64,000 bases of DNA from Spinacia oleracea (taxonomy: Eukaryota; Streptophyta; Magnoliopsida; Caryophyllales; Amaranthaceae), in the NCBI RefSeq assembly GCF_020520425.1, contig NC_079492.1:66641671-66705670 (forward strand), read 5' to 3'. A model generated the notes under the pieces. That model saw only the letters and a list, made by a program, of their open reading frames with translations, was not told where the DNA came from and ran no database searches. Each line of letters begins with the position of its first letter. Position 1 is the first letter of the stretch. The position numbers were made by a program, and so were the translations under genes. Below are positions 12,160-23,149 of this stretch, piece after piece.

Positions 12160-13640
12160 ATGATATTGTATGCACATACAAAAGAGAAGCTAGATTGGTG
12201 GTTAAAGATTGTAAACAACTTCACGGCGTTGATAATGTTGAAATCTTTTTCACCAAGTCGGAATGCTTGAACTATTTTGGATAAATCTAGGAATCATTGC
12301 GTATGGAAATTGGAAAACGAAACACCTTACTCAATTGGACTTGTAGAAAGGAATTGTGTACATCACACAATATAAAAGTTTTGGATGCTAGATAAAAGAG
12401 CAAGCTTAAGAAATCTATTCGTAGATTAAAGCATGCAAGTGAGAATTGGACCATATTTGTCTAAAAGGCTATTGAGCAATCATAGCTTTATGAAAATATG
12501 GATCATCTTATAGATGAGGAGTTTAGTGGGAGCTAAGTCCAGTTTATTGGTTCTATATATGAGATACAAATCTCTCTATTGAAAATGACATTCAAATTCT
12601 AAATGGTTAGATTAAAAGTGTTTTTCAATATTAGAACCATGGCGAAACTTAGAACATACTGGGTTAAAGATCTATTCGATAGGATCTAAAGAGTTGTTTG
12701 AATTCTGTAAAAGTAATTACTAAATCAAACACAATGGAGAGACTCAAAAGAGACTCTCAACTCATATGAGTAAGTCTAAGTTATGAATGCTTTAACTAAG
12801 TATAAAGCTAGGCTGTTATCACTAGAGTTAAGCATGAAGGACCTTGAAGAGGTGCCTTCACCTTATATCACATGGTAATGCAAAGATTTTAGCAAGATAA
12901 AAGCTAAAAGTCACATGGATGGATTCAAAATGCGAATGGTTTTTGCATTACAATCAATCATGTATGATGTGATATATTGATCACCAAGATAACTCGTGAA
13001 CATTGGATCGTGATGAGTTTATATCAATCTCTATTGATCTGGATCAAAGATCATTAGAACAGTATCAAGAACATCCAATGCATTTGGATATGTAGGATGA
13101 GCACTTGATAAGAGGAAGTGAAGATAACTAAAGTTTTATGCTACATGCATTTGCCTAAGCAAAAGTTGAATCTTGTTGTTAGGCAAACCATAAACAAACA
13201 CGGGCAATTAGGCGTAGTGATTAAAAGGTGGTTACATAGGTTCTAAACCATATGTGATGCATGGGAAACTGAATCAATGATTAGTGTCCAAGTTCTCAGT
13301 TGAAATATGTATCTCCCACATCTATGTGAACTGGTTGGAGTATTCCAAAAGGAAAGCATCATTTGAAATTCTACATAATTAAAATGAATTCATTGTTGCC
13401 TAAGAAGCAATAAAAGGGAATTGTTTTTAGCGGGAGTTCTTCAATCATTCTAAACAGCAACGAAAGACTAGATCATTCTAGAAACATATTCAAAGAACTT
13501 TTCATCTTACATCGAAAGGCTTTCGATAGAAAAGATACTAAGGATAGCAAAGTATGATAAACTAAACCTCTGCATTGAATAATACACAACATTTATATGC
13601 AGATATGGAATCAAGTTTGAGTTCCATGAATGTTTTAAGT

Positions 13641-14505
13641 ATTGGGTGAAAGGCCTATATCTGTAAAACATTAAATGCTTGATTTTGGGTTAGATGCCCA
13701 CAAATTGGTAAGCATTTGGTTTAAACATTTATCATTTATGAAATTATATTTCATGGTTCATTTAATCTTGGTTTAGTATTAAATGATAAGTCCATGTGAT
13801 TCAAATCATTCAAATGGGATGTCCAGATGGATTCTTCGACAAAGAAACACCCATAAGTGAACTTGAATATTGAAATCACAAAAGGATCCCTAATCCAGGT
13901 CATTGAAAGGTGGACGACCAATGACTAATGAAGATTAGATTGCAAGTAGATTTTTTAGTTCTGTTTCTTGAACTAGAGTGACTGGATGTCAGAATCTTTT
14001 GCATAGATACTTATTGGATCTTGTATCGGATTGACCATGAGAACACTTTAAGAGATTAAAGTCATGTCATAAGTAGTTCTCACTAATGGTGATTAGAACC
14101 ATTCCTCAGAACATGAGCGATTATGTCTGCTCGGTTGAGAATTAGTTCGCTTTGATGCTAGCTAAACGTCGCACCGTAAAAGGAGGCTATAAAAGCAGTT
14201 ATCAGGCGTACTATGAATCAAAGTGAGTGTTCATAGATTGCAAGAATGGATTGTCCTCCTATTTGATAGGATATGGTGTTGTTGTGTAACAAGGCCTCTC
14301 GGAGAGTTAGATACTGTAAAATGCATGGTCATGCTCAGAATGGTTAGGCTTAACCTTCTGCAAAAGTTTGACAGTTGAACTCTGTAATCCGAGAAACACT
14401 TCTGGACCTAATAAGGATGGCTTGGATCTTACCTTATGTTCAGTAAGTAACACTACGTGACAAAGGAATGTGAATGCACACTTGTCTGAATGACAAGTGG
14501 GAGAT
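13641..14505 (+). other. 3' untranslated region and polypurine tract of the decayed copia element
   Basis: There is no coding sequence here. Blocks match the reverse complement of 571-1434, for example the GTCGCACCGTAAAAGGAGG block near 14168-14186. The end reads GACAAGTGGGAGAT directly before the LTR, a standard copia polypurine tract. Confidence 0.75.
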
Positions 14506-15610
14506 TGAAGGAAATATGTCCTTCACCCAAGGTGCATTAAGTCTAATACCAAAGGTTCAGATTAATTGCGAACAATTCATTCAGTGAGATCAAGTGATCG
14601 GAACAGCTAGCTGGAGCAATGCTTCCGATCAGTGAGTTCTAATGGATATTGAACTCACAGCTTACTCTTGACTGAACCTACAAGGTCACACCAATGACAC
14701 GTAACAGATCACCAGATTAAATGAATCGGAAATTCATTTAATAGCTTTTCGGGAATTAGTTGGAAAACGTATTATACGATACGACCTTGCATCAGAATCG
14801 TATATCGTATCGCGAATATTCGTAAGCTAGGCGAAACGAATAAATCGTATCGTACGACGGTGATTCGTCGTATACGAAACGATAAATAATATATCGGAAA
14901 TATATTTAATCGCGGATACTAAGAGCGGCCCATGAGCCGAGTTCACGAAGCACTCAAGGCCCATGGGCGCGCGCTGGGCAAGCAAGCAAGGCCGCGGCAA
15001 CACGGCAGCGCTGGCCCATGGCCGAGCGAACTGCGCGTGTTCGCGTGGGCCGAAGCAGCGACACAGCCACAACAGTGAGGCCCATGGCCCAGCTCGCTGT
15101 GCTTGTCTCACGCGGGGCTTGCTGGCCGGCCTTGCCTTATGGCTTGGTCGGTTAGTAAGGTTATGTTAATAACCTTCTAACCCCTTTTCCAACATAACAC
15201 AATTCATACACACAACCCTAGGAGAAAACAGAAAACCCTAATTCTCTCTGTGCCTCCAAAGTGTGTTCATCCCAAAAGCACAAACTCTTGATCGATTGTC
15301 TAAGCTACGATAATCAAGACGGATCTGATCGTGTCGGTGAACCAAGTAGAGGAACGACAACTGGAGTTCTAAGTTCGTGTTCGTTGACAGATTATTGTGG
15401 AAAACATGCTTCGAATGTAAGTTTGCTTAATCTGTGCTTTATACATGCTTCCTGGCTTTGGGAATTGTTTCCGCACATGTTATTATGTTTAACTGTATTC
15501 CCCTACAGGTTATACTTTGGTAATTCCTTTATTTTAAGTTGGAAAATGGTTTTATAAAAGCAAGGAATTATTAGGGTATTACACAATAGTCGTAGGGGCA
15601 ATTTCTAACA
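14506..15610 (+). repeat. 3' LTR of the decayed plus-strand copia element
   Basis: It starts TGAAGGAAATATG after the polypurine tract and ends TTTCTAACA, giving TG...CA ends. The first ~250 bases and the last ~300 bases resemble the family-A LTR in reverse complement (CACAGCTTACTCTTGACTGAA, then GGAGTTCTAAGTTCGTGTTC). The middle differs: in place of the TTTCCG array it has CGTATCGTA-type repeats (14770-14900). No duplicated target site can be checked because the 5' end is lost. Confidence 0.8.
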
Positions 15611-15875
15611 TATTTTATGTAATTGGATTCTGATTTTCAAAATGTTCAAACGGATTCAAATCAATTATTCGATCTTGGAATTTGGCTCCCCTTTGGGGGC
15701 GGGATCGCAAAAATCAAGTAAAATCCAAAGGTCGGATTCTTTAATACAATTGTCCAAGTTTATGCACCTGGCATTCCAAATGGAATGTGTCAAGTTCCTG
15801 AAACTTACATTTCGAAAATTGGAATATACAAGTGTACAAAATACGATAGAAATTCAAAACCTATTCGAGAAAAAT
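15611..15875. other. Intergenic stretch between the copia LTR and the FAR1-like pseudogene
   Basis: I see no coding block here that I can name. It may hold the degraded N-terminal part of the FAR1-like pseudogene that follows, but no FAR1 DNA-binding-domain motif is readable. Confidence 0.4.
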
Positions 15876-17290
15876 AGCCCCTACTCATACACTAAACATC
15901 GCTTTTCTATATGGCATATCACTTCGAAATTTAGTGGTTTTCACATTTGCTTTATGCGGTAAATATCAAGACTAGTGAAAAGATTTTTACATGCCCTATA
16001 ACTTAGAGAAGATTGAGGATTTTGAGAGGCAATGTCCCTTTGTTGTTGGAAAATATAACTTGCATGAAAATAAACATGTAACGGGTTTGCATCAGATCAA
16101 ATAATTTTGGGCGCCATCCTATCTTTGTTGTTACAATTTCGGAGGCATGAGGACTACAAGATGGTATGAGTACATTAATGGTTCCATCTAGATATTTTTG
16201 TCGTCTACTTCAACATTAATAGATCTGAAAATAGGTTGGCGAAAACCTTTTTTATAAACAATATGGTGGAAATAAAGATAGTTTCTTCTTGTTCTAATTT
16301 ATTCATACAGTATCATCCTTTACTATTTTGGCTTTTACATTGATATTAATCACTAATTTGATTAGGTGGATGTTGCAATTCGAGAGATTATTCAAAGACA
16401 ATCACATGATAATATGTTAACTGTCACTAAGATAAGTGTTCTAAAATACAAGTCACCTTTGGAGAAACAAGCATGAGGACTACAAGATGGTATGAGTACA
16501 TTAATGGTTCCATCTAGATATTTTTGTCGTCTACTTCAACATTAATAGATCTGAAAATAGGTTGGAGAAAACTTTTTTTTATAAACAATATGGTGGAAAT
16601 AAAGATAGTTTCTTCTTGTTCTAATTTATTCATATAGTATCATCCTTTACTATTTTGGCATTATCATTCATTTTAATCACTAATTTGATTAGGTGGATGT
16701 TGCAATTCGAGAGATTATCCAAAGACAATCACATGATAATATGTTAGCTGTCACTAAGATAAGTGTTCTAAAATTCTCACTCCATTTGCTTTAAAGAAGT
16801 TTAAAGAAGAATGTTCTAGATCAACTCAATATTCAATCAGGTATTTTGATGGTATAATTTCATAGTTACATATTACGCGGGTGAAAATTAAGTAGTCTAA
16901 TGTCACAATGTATTTTGGATGGAAAACACTACAACGTGCTCTTGCAAGCAATTTGAATTTTCAGGCATCATTTGCAAACACATTTTGCGAGTATTTCTTC
17001 AAATGGATTGTCATGAACTTCCACCAGTTTACTTGTCTACTCGATTGTGTCTTGATAAAATCACCATCATGACTCATATTTTAGGTTAGCAAAATATGAA
17101 ATGTGATGAGTTCATTGATAATTTTTTAGTATTAATTGTCCTTTAAAGTAAAAACCAAAGGACATCCAGAGAATAAAGGACAACATGGAGGGAAAATTTG
17201 GCAAAGAAAACAAGACATTGTTCTAGATGCAAGAAACTCATGCATTGTGCAAATAATTGTTGGATATAAGAAGAATGCTACAGTATCTAA
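15876..17290 (+). pseudogene. FAR1/FRS-like (MULE-transposase-derived) pseudogene
   Basis: FAR1-related proteins are plant transcription factors derived from Mutator-like transposases. Reading across frames, the order of their domains is visible. The transposase core gives TKHRFSIWHITSKFSG, FVVGKYNLHENKHVTGL and a block like FGGMRTT. Next comes VDVAIREIIQRQSHDN, and then KKFKEECSRSTQYSIRYFDG. The SWIM zinc finger CSCKQFEFSGIICKH (CxC...CxH) starts at 16937, followed by LPPVYLSTRLCLDK. A C-terminal zinc knuckle, CSRCKKLMHCANNC (CX2CX4HX4C), lies at 17219-17260. The frame shifts several times, stops are present, and a 303-bp internal duplication breaks the core. The sequence before VDVAIREI looks like an intron ending in AG. 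The gene is dead; whether it was a host FRS gene or a MULE transposase cannot be told from this remnant. Confidence 0.87.
16145..16774 (+). repeat. Tandem duplication (about 303 bp) within the FAR1-like pseudogene
   Basis: Copies at 16145-16447 and 16471-16774 begin GCATGAGGACTACAAGATGG and end AAGTGTTCTAAAAT. They differ at few positions and are separated by 23 bases. Each copy contains the end of the transposase-core exon, a presumed intron and the start of the VDVAIREI exon. Confidence 0.9.
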
Positions 17291-17299
17291 GATATACCA

Positions 17300-18353
17300 A
17301 AGAAGAAAACCAAAAATGGTACATCTAATGAAGATTTAAACCTTATTTTTTAAATCAAATTATAGATAATTTATTCCCTCAATTTTTAAACTTTTAATTC
17401 ATTTGTTGTCTTAGAAACCGAAATGTTGTTTTGCTTTGTAGCTCGTACTTGATATAATATGTGTTTGACTTCTGTTTTTCCAATTGTCTTCATGCTCCTC
17501 AGGAGGCCCTGATTTGAAAGGATCCTTTTATCATGTGGAAATTTCTTCCTCTATATATTCTTTGTATCTCTACCTTCTGCCATTGATTCATCATGTACAT
17601 CTTCCTCTCCCCGGCTCCCTCTATACTCATCGTTGGTAACCTAGGAAGCAAAAGGAATATGTGTGTAAATTTTCTAGCTTTATAGTTTCTTCTGGGGGCA
17701 TGTCCCCTCTTCTTCACAAAAAAATTTAATTAATTGGGAAATGCTACATAAAAATTTTAGTTGTTATTTAAAGCCCCGAGGCGCTCGTTAATAATAATTA
17801 ACTAGGTAACTATATATAAAATTATACTCCGTAGTTCTTATCTAAGACCGGTACCCCGGGGAGTTCACTAGAAATAATTAATTAGGTAACTATATACAAA
17901 ATGATAGTTCTTATATAATGCCCTAGGGGGGCCGTTATCGGGTTGTTGTAAACTTATGTACCCGATATCTTAATTTTCTTTTTGAGAATTTGTCCATATT
18001 CCAGCTTACGTTTTATAACTATAGTTTTTGTATATTTTACTCTTATTTGAGTTCTTTGCCGAGTCTCAAATTTTGCTTCATCTTATTGTTTATATTATAG
18101 TATTTGGAAAATGTCTTATCGTCTTCACAAAATGAAAAATCATTTTAATTTTAAAAATTTGTGCAATTAAATAGGTCTGATATATATATTAACCTAATAA
18201 GAAATGAATTTGAGGCATGTGTTTGTTTTTTTACATTAGTGTTTTAATGAACTCGCATGCCTATCTCAATTTATTTACAGTGGTTGTTCATGAATGTGTT
18301 TTTATTATTTGAGAAAAAATTGCTTTCTAATTTTTTTTTTCTCTTGAAATTTA
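17300..18353. other. AT-rich intergenic DNA with an imperfect short direct repeat
   Basis: No gene is supported here. Two imperfect copies of a segment containing ATTAACTAGGTAACTATATA (about 17789-17850 and 17870-17925) are visible, each followed by a GC-rich patch (ACCCCGGGG and CCTAGGGGGG). The ORF-like stretch at 17499-17717 on the minus strand has no recognisable feature. Confidence 0.45.
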
Positions 18354-18355
18354 TA

Positions 18356-18387
18356 ATTCCTCCGTTTTGTAAAAATTGCAACACTTT
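18356..18387 (+). repeat. Left terminal inverted repeat of the mariner-like element
   Basis: It reads ATTCCTCCGTTTTGTAAAAA and continues with TTGCAACACTTT, preceded by TA. It pairs with 23150-23181. A second partial copy of the motif, TTTGCAACACTTTCC, follows at about 18410, a sub-terminal repeat that may be a transposase-binding site. Confidence 0.88.
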
Positions 18388-19246
18388 ACTTTTTGGGAAG
18401 TTTCAAAAAATTTGCAACACTTTCCAAATTTAGTAAGTATTTGTATGTAAATTACTATATTACCGTTATTTATGTTTTCACCCAAATCATTAAATACACA
18501 CTAACTACTTCTCATAAAAGTGGTCATCTCCCGTAATTACTCCCTCCATTAAATAAAAAATTACCCCCCTAAAACCTTATCTCTTTTAGATTCATCTTAC
18601 CAGTAGTTCCTCCTTCTTTCTCTTTCTTAGTGTTCTTGATATCCTTTTCTCTTATCAATGTTCACACATCATCCATGAAATTTCTGCCACTAATGTATTC
18701 TCCATCAAGTTTCTGATCGTATCTAGCCTAAACTTGTTCCATTTTTGTGTGATTTTGAAGTTATTCGGTCGATCTGATCTGGGTTGGTTGGATGTAAGCT
18801 CGTGTGTTGGGTTTGAAGGAAACCCATAATTGTCTCTATAAACATTCAATTCAGGTTAGATCTCATCTTCTCCCTTTATTTTCTCTTGCCTTTAGTTTAA
18901 TTTTTTTTCCCTCCATGGATCTTATCCTCAAACCAGTGTCAAAGCTAGCTTTCTTAATTAGGTAAAATAAAAAGTTTCCGTTTTTTTTTACTTCATGATC
19001 TTGTTTACCAAAGTTTCTAAAAATTAACATTGTAATTTGAGAGATTAATTTCGTGTATTTTTGTTCTTTTTTTTTAGATTTATTGATTGATTTTTGGTTA
19101 TTTTAATTTTTCTACCTAAATTTAAATGAAAATGTAGGTACTTCATTTCTTACATCTTGGTGTGTGGGAAAATTGTGTTAATATTGTCTGAATGTTGTTG
19201 TGACTTATGTAGGTACTTCATTTCTTCAGTTTGAGGGATTATTTCC
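18388..19246 (+). other. Left sub-terminal region of the mariner-like element; possible promoter/5' exon of the plus-strand ORF
   Basis: The region is AT-rich with pyrimidine-rich stretches. A possible donor site (CAG/GTTAGATC near 18853) and a possible acceptor (CTTCAG near 19226) suggest that the plus-strand ORF at 19247 has a 5' untranslated exon. This is inference from splice-like motifs only. Confidence 0.35.
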
Positions 19247-19762
19247 ATGGATAAACCCCTTATTGCCCTAGAAACCTATGAAGACTATTCAATGTTGGCC
19301 TCATCAATGGTGGTAGACATATATACAGAGAGTGATGAAGCTTATTTTTCACCACTACCTTCATATACTATAGTCCCAGAAACTTGCAATTATTCGTCGC
19401 CACCACCGCCAGATAAGGTGATCCCAAGTGTATATGCTCAGAGTAATGAAGTTGATTTCTCCGACTTATCTGACCTTGTGGTTCCAGAAACACCAGAACA
19501 TGTATTTACTGAAGTGGAATGACAAATTCCAAGGAGCGTGTTAGGAGATTCGGTGAACTACCAAAGAGTGATTTCTCCAAGTTGGTTGATCAATCCCAAG
19601 AAAAAACCCCTCATGAGTCCACATTTTGAGAGTAATTTTGAACGGTGTTATGGTAATTCCGAGTATCTGGTGATGGTTGACTATCAGGTGTTTTGGAAGC
19701 ACCAAGATTTCGTCTTGGAATATTATAAGTTGATGTGGCCAGAACACTTCCCTGGAGATTAA
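19247..19762 (+). pseudogene. Unknown ORF inside the mariner-like element, opposite strand to the transposase
   Basis: A single frame starting MDKPLIALETYEDYSML runs 172 codons to 19762 with one internal TGA at 19520-19522. The N-terminal part is acidic and proline-rich (SDEAYFSPLPSY, then YSSPPPPDKV), with two similar units around IVPETCNY and VVPETPEH. The C-terminal part is rich in aromatic residues (WLINPKKKP, then YQVFWKHQDFVLEYYKLMWP). I do not recognise a family. The ORF converges on the transposase gene, whose end at 20179 is about 0.4 kb away. Mariner elements normally carry only the transposase, so this may be captured host sequence, a gene of this element lineage, or chance. The single stop, with otherwise clean coding on both sides, argues mildly against chance. 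Confidence 0.5.
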
Positions 19763-21404
19763 TCTGAATAAGTCATTATGTCTCTCATTTTAAATTTAAT
19801 CCTTATCTTGTCGTTTATGGTTGATTAAACATGACTATCCGTTAACTTATGGGGTTTAACAACTCTTGTGTTGTGTGATACTTTGTGTGTTCTTATGGGG
19901 TTTGTCAATGGTCTACATCTCAAGGATATTATGTTAGAGATGAGTCTTTACATAGAACTATATTAATACAAACTTGCATATGTACTCACCTTACAAAATG
20001 TGACCAGTTTCAATTTACCTAAATTTTACATGTCATCTTTACAGTAGTTTAAATGACTATTTCATTTCAGTACACAAAAGATTAATGAAATGCTTACAAA
20101 TGTAGTTAGTTCATGCACAAAAGTGTTAATAACATCAGGCTAAGCTCTCAAATTAATTCCTTCACGTCAAAGTTTTTTTTATTGGTGCCTCCCATTTTGA
20201 TATGGGTCTTCAACTCTCGCTCCCATATCATTCACTCTCTGCCTAAATTCATTGATATTTATTTGACCCTCCTGCATGTATTTCCGAATTGAAGTTAGCA
20301 GATCCTCTGGCACTTCAACCATGTCTGGTAATAACCCAAGATTGTCCATCTTAGCCTTCCCCTTGTGAGGGCTTTTGTAGTTATTACCCCCTTTCACGCC
20401 TAATATTTCAAGCATCACATATTGAAGTTGCAGCCATGTGTAGTTTATTAACTTTGGGTCATATGCTTCGTATGCTTCTTTAACCGCATTGACTCATGCT
20501 TCAACATCCCTTGGGAACTTTTGGTGTTGAAGGGATTGAATAGCCCTGAAAAATCCTAGGTCAAGGACATTAAACTCTGGGGATTGTGGGGTTTGGCATA
20601 TAAGTTGAATATTAAACCCCTCTTGAGTGGCAACATCTAAAAACTCTGCATCATTTGGATTGATGTGTGGCCTAGCATTGTCTTGTTGAATCCAGATATC
20701 TTTGCTAGCAAACCAAGGCCATCTTCTTCTGATTGCTGGAAGCAACTCATCAATAATTTTCCTTCTCATAACTTCCTTTGTGACAGGTGTTATTGCTTTT
20801 ATTTCAATTTTTCCCCTTTCCCTATTTTTACTGGATCTTTTTGTTGGAACCTCCTCTGTGAATGAGAAAATACCTAATTTTCCATCAAACAAAACTTCAC
20901 CATCATACCCAATAATAGGTCTAGCAATACCACAAAGAAACATGACTTTGACTAAATAATTGTTGTCTTGAGTTGCTCTGTATGGTTCTTCTTCTCCTGT
21001 CAGTAGGTAGTATCTTTGTTTTTTTCTGCTCATATAGAACCATTTCTCTTCGATATGTATCATATTATAAAGTGAGCTAAATTTAGAACCACTATGCACA
21101 GTTCTTGGAATAATTTTACTCAATATCCATTGTATCCTTTGAGTCTTGTGTGCTGTCGTAACAGATGATTTTATGCTGTTTGTATGTGGTCTAAGAATTC
21201 CCTTCTTCAACAGTCTGTAAATGGTGCTTGGACTAGTTTGTAAAGCAATAGCAAAAGACCTTAGTGTGGTCCCATGTCATTTTGGGACATTCTTTATAAA
21301 CTCCTATGTGAACTCTCTTGCTTTCCTCCCAACCCTTCCTTTTTTTTGTCTTCTTAGGCCCTGTTCTTTAGAGCTGAACTGAACTGAACTGAACTGAATA
21401 TATT

Positions 21405-21950
21405 AACGAAATAAATAATAAATAATAAATGATAAATGATAAATGATAAATGATAAATGATAAATGATAAATGATAAATGATAAATGATAAATGATAAAT
21501 GATAAATGATAAATGATAAATGATAAATGATAAATGATAAATGATAAATGATAAATAATAAATAATAAATAATAAATAATAAATAATAAATAATAAATAA
21601 TAAATAATAAATAATAAATAATAAATAATAAATAATAAATAATAAATAATAAATAATAAATAATAAATAATAAATAATAAATAATAATAATAAATAATAA
21701 ATAATAAATAATAAATAATAAATAATAAATAATAAATAATAAATAATAAATAATAAATAATAAATAATAAATAATAAATAATAAATAATAAATAATAAAT
21801 AATAAATAATAAATGATAAATGATAAATGATAAATGATAAATGATAAATGATAAATGATAAATGATAAATGATAAATGATAAATGATAAATGATAAATAA
21901 TAAATAATAAATAATAAATAATAAATGATAAATAAAAAATTAAATAATAA
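21405..21950 (+). repeat. Long (TAAA)-type microsatellite, ATAAATA/ATGATAA variants
   Basis: About 540 bases consist of AAATAAT and AAATGAT heptamer-type units arranged in blocks: AAATGAT, then AAATAAT, then AAATGAT, then AAATAAT. The block switching suggests homogenisation by slippage. Copy number is likely to be unstable and poorly assembled. Confidence 0.93.
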
Positions 21951-22135
21951 AAAATGTTAACTAATAACTAAATAATAATTAATAATTAATAATTAATAAT
22001 TAAATAACTATATAACTATATAATAAATAATAATAAGTAATATAATAATATAAATATGAATATAAATAATAATATAAATATAATAATATAATAAGTAATA
22101 AGTAATACAATAATATAAATAATAATATAAGTAAT

Positions 22136-22137
<2 letters not shown>

Positions 22138-22192
<55 letters not shown>

Positions 22193-22215
22193 TATTATTA
22201 TTATTATTATTATTA
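22138..22215. repeat. (TAA)n/(TTA)n inverted microsatellite (hairpin)
   Basis: A run of TAA repeats is followed directly by a run of TTA repeats, so the strand can fold on itself. It lies in the right half of the Tourist MITE. Confidence 0.9.
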
Positions 22216-23149
22216 AGTTAAATTGAATTGAATTAAACTGAACTGAACTGAACTGCCAAATAAGTCCTGAAACTGAAATTAAGCCAAAAAGAACAGGGCC
22301 TTACATCAATAACATCTTGTTGCATTTGATCTTTGGCCCTTCTCTAAATTCCGTGAACCGTGCTCTTATCTACACCATATTCAATAGCTAACTTCTTCGC
22401 TACACCCCATGATAATGTCATGTCTTCATTGGCTAATAACATGAGCTTGGCTACCATGACTGCTCCTTGACTGTCACGTAGCTCAAATGTTTTCTTTCCA
22501 TGATTACGGTTAGTATTTGAGGTTTCACTTGGTTGCATGTTTTGAAAGTAAGTAGAAATTATGTCACTATGAATATGCTTATCATAAATATTATGCATAG
22601 CTTCATTTTCATATTCATAATCAAAATTATTATCATCATCACTCAAATACCATACCTCTACTAGTGAAGCATCCTCATCATGCAACTGATTCATTTGTTG
22701 CTCCATTGACAGAAAATCTATGGTTGGGATATTAACATCTAACAAGTCATCATCAGAAAGCTGTCCAAATTCCAGCAACTCTTCAAGCAATAGCAACTCT
22801 TCAAATGTGGGTGGTTGGTCGTCATCCTCTATAGCAGCAATTTTTTGTGTTTGGTGATGTATTTTGTGTTTTGTTGGATGAAGAACAGAATAGTCCCCCT
22901 CTTTTTTAGTTTTAGTATGGTGGTAAATCTTTCCTCCCATTTGAAATGTAAATTTTTAAAATTTAAATTTTCATGAAAAAGGTTGGAGGGAAAGTTGAAA
23001 TATAGCCTAATTTTGCTGTTCAGAACCGTGGAATGACAAGTTGTGGGGACCATGTTCCTTCTTTTAATATCTTGCTTAAATACTCTAATCACATGGGTCA
23101 TTTACCCTTGTAAATTCCTATGTATTTTTATTAATTTGCGTGCCACACA

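Larger units (their letters stand above)
9950..13640 (+). pseudogene. Highly decayed copia gag-pol
   Basis: There is no long open frame, yet short blocks align with the intact family-A gag-pol in order. Near 10045-10070 the bases resemble the start of gag. At 10541-10610 they match the protease-proximal block encoding DLRVGNGARIAAL. At 12325-12360 they resemble the integrase TPQWNGVSERRNRT block. At 13385-13440 they match the RNase H EAEYIAAHEAAKEA block, and at 13550-13635 the C-terminal TKPLP and MGIKHI blocks. Stops and frameshifts are present throughout. The limits given are approximate. This assignment rests on nucleotide similarity I read by eye, not on an alignment score. Confidence 0.7.
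7691..15610 (+). mobile_element. Ancient, decayed copia element related to family A, plus strand, 5' LTR missing
   Basis: The region has leader-like sequence (7740-9940), a gag-pol region full of stops (about 9950-13640), a 3' untranslated region, a polypurine tract (14491-14505) and a 3' LTR (14506-15610), all in plus orientation. The LTR start TGAAGGAAATATG and many blocks of the internal region match family A in reverse complement, but with heavy divergence. No matching 5' LTR or primer site is present; the element begins at a junction with the opposite-strand copy near 7690. Because its two LTRs cannot be compared, its age is inferred only from the decay of the coding region. Confidence 0.8.
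21357..22300. mobile_element. Tourist-like (PIF/Harbinger) MITE with internal microsatellite
   Basis: The ends are GGCCCTGTTCTTT and AAAGAACAGGGCC, an inverted pair, flanked by TTA on both sides (21354-21356 and 22301-22303). The 3-bp TTA duplication and these ends fit Tourist/PIF-Harbinger MITEs. Sub-terminal GAACTGAACTGAACTGAA repeats occur at both ends. The middle is almost entirely simple repeat, which makes the element, at 944 bp, unusually long for a MITE. It interrupts the mariner transposase next to the helix-turn-helix. Confidence 0.9.
20179..22940 (-). pseudogene. Mariner-like transposase, interrupted
   Basis: The reading starts at 22940 with an acidic N-terminal extension. A helix-turn-helix follows at the end of the first part (WGVAKKLAIEYGVDKSTVH). 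A TAG and then the Tourist MITE (21357-22300) interrupt it. After the MITE come GRVGRKARE-like residues, a second helix-turn-helix (SPSTIYRLLKKGILRPHTN) and the catalytic domain. The plant mariner triad is readable: HIEEKWF where HIDEKWF is expected, IQQDNARPH, and NVLDLGFFRAIQ with 39 residues between the last two aspartates. The C-terminus continues past a TGA at about 20489 (VEA/VNAVKEAYEAYD) to NGRHQ at 20179. The lesions are the TAG, the MITE, frame damage beside it and the TGA. The first catalytic Asp appears as Glu. Confidence 0.9.

Noticed and set aside
17499-17717. Possible small gene with an Arg/Lys-rich product
   Set aside because: There is no homologous domain and no supporting splice or regulatory context; AT-rich intergenic DNA gives such frames often.
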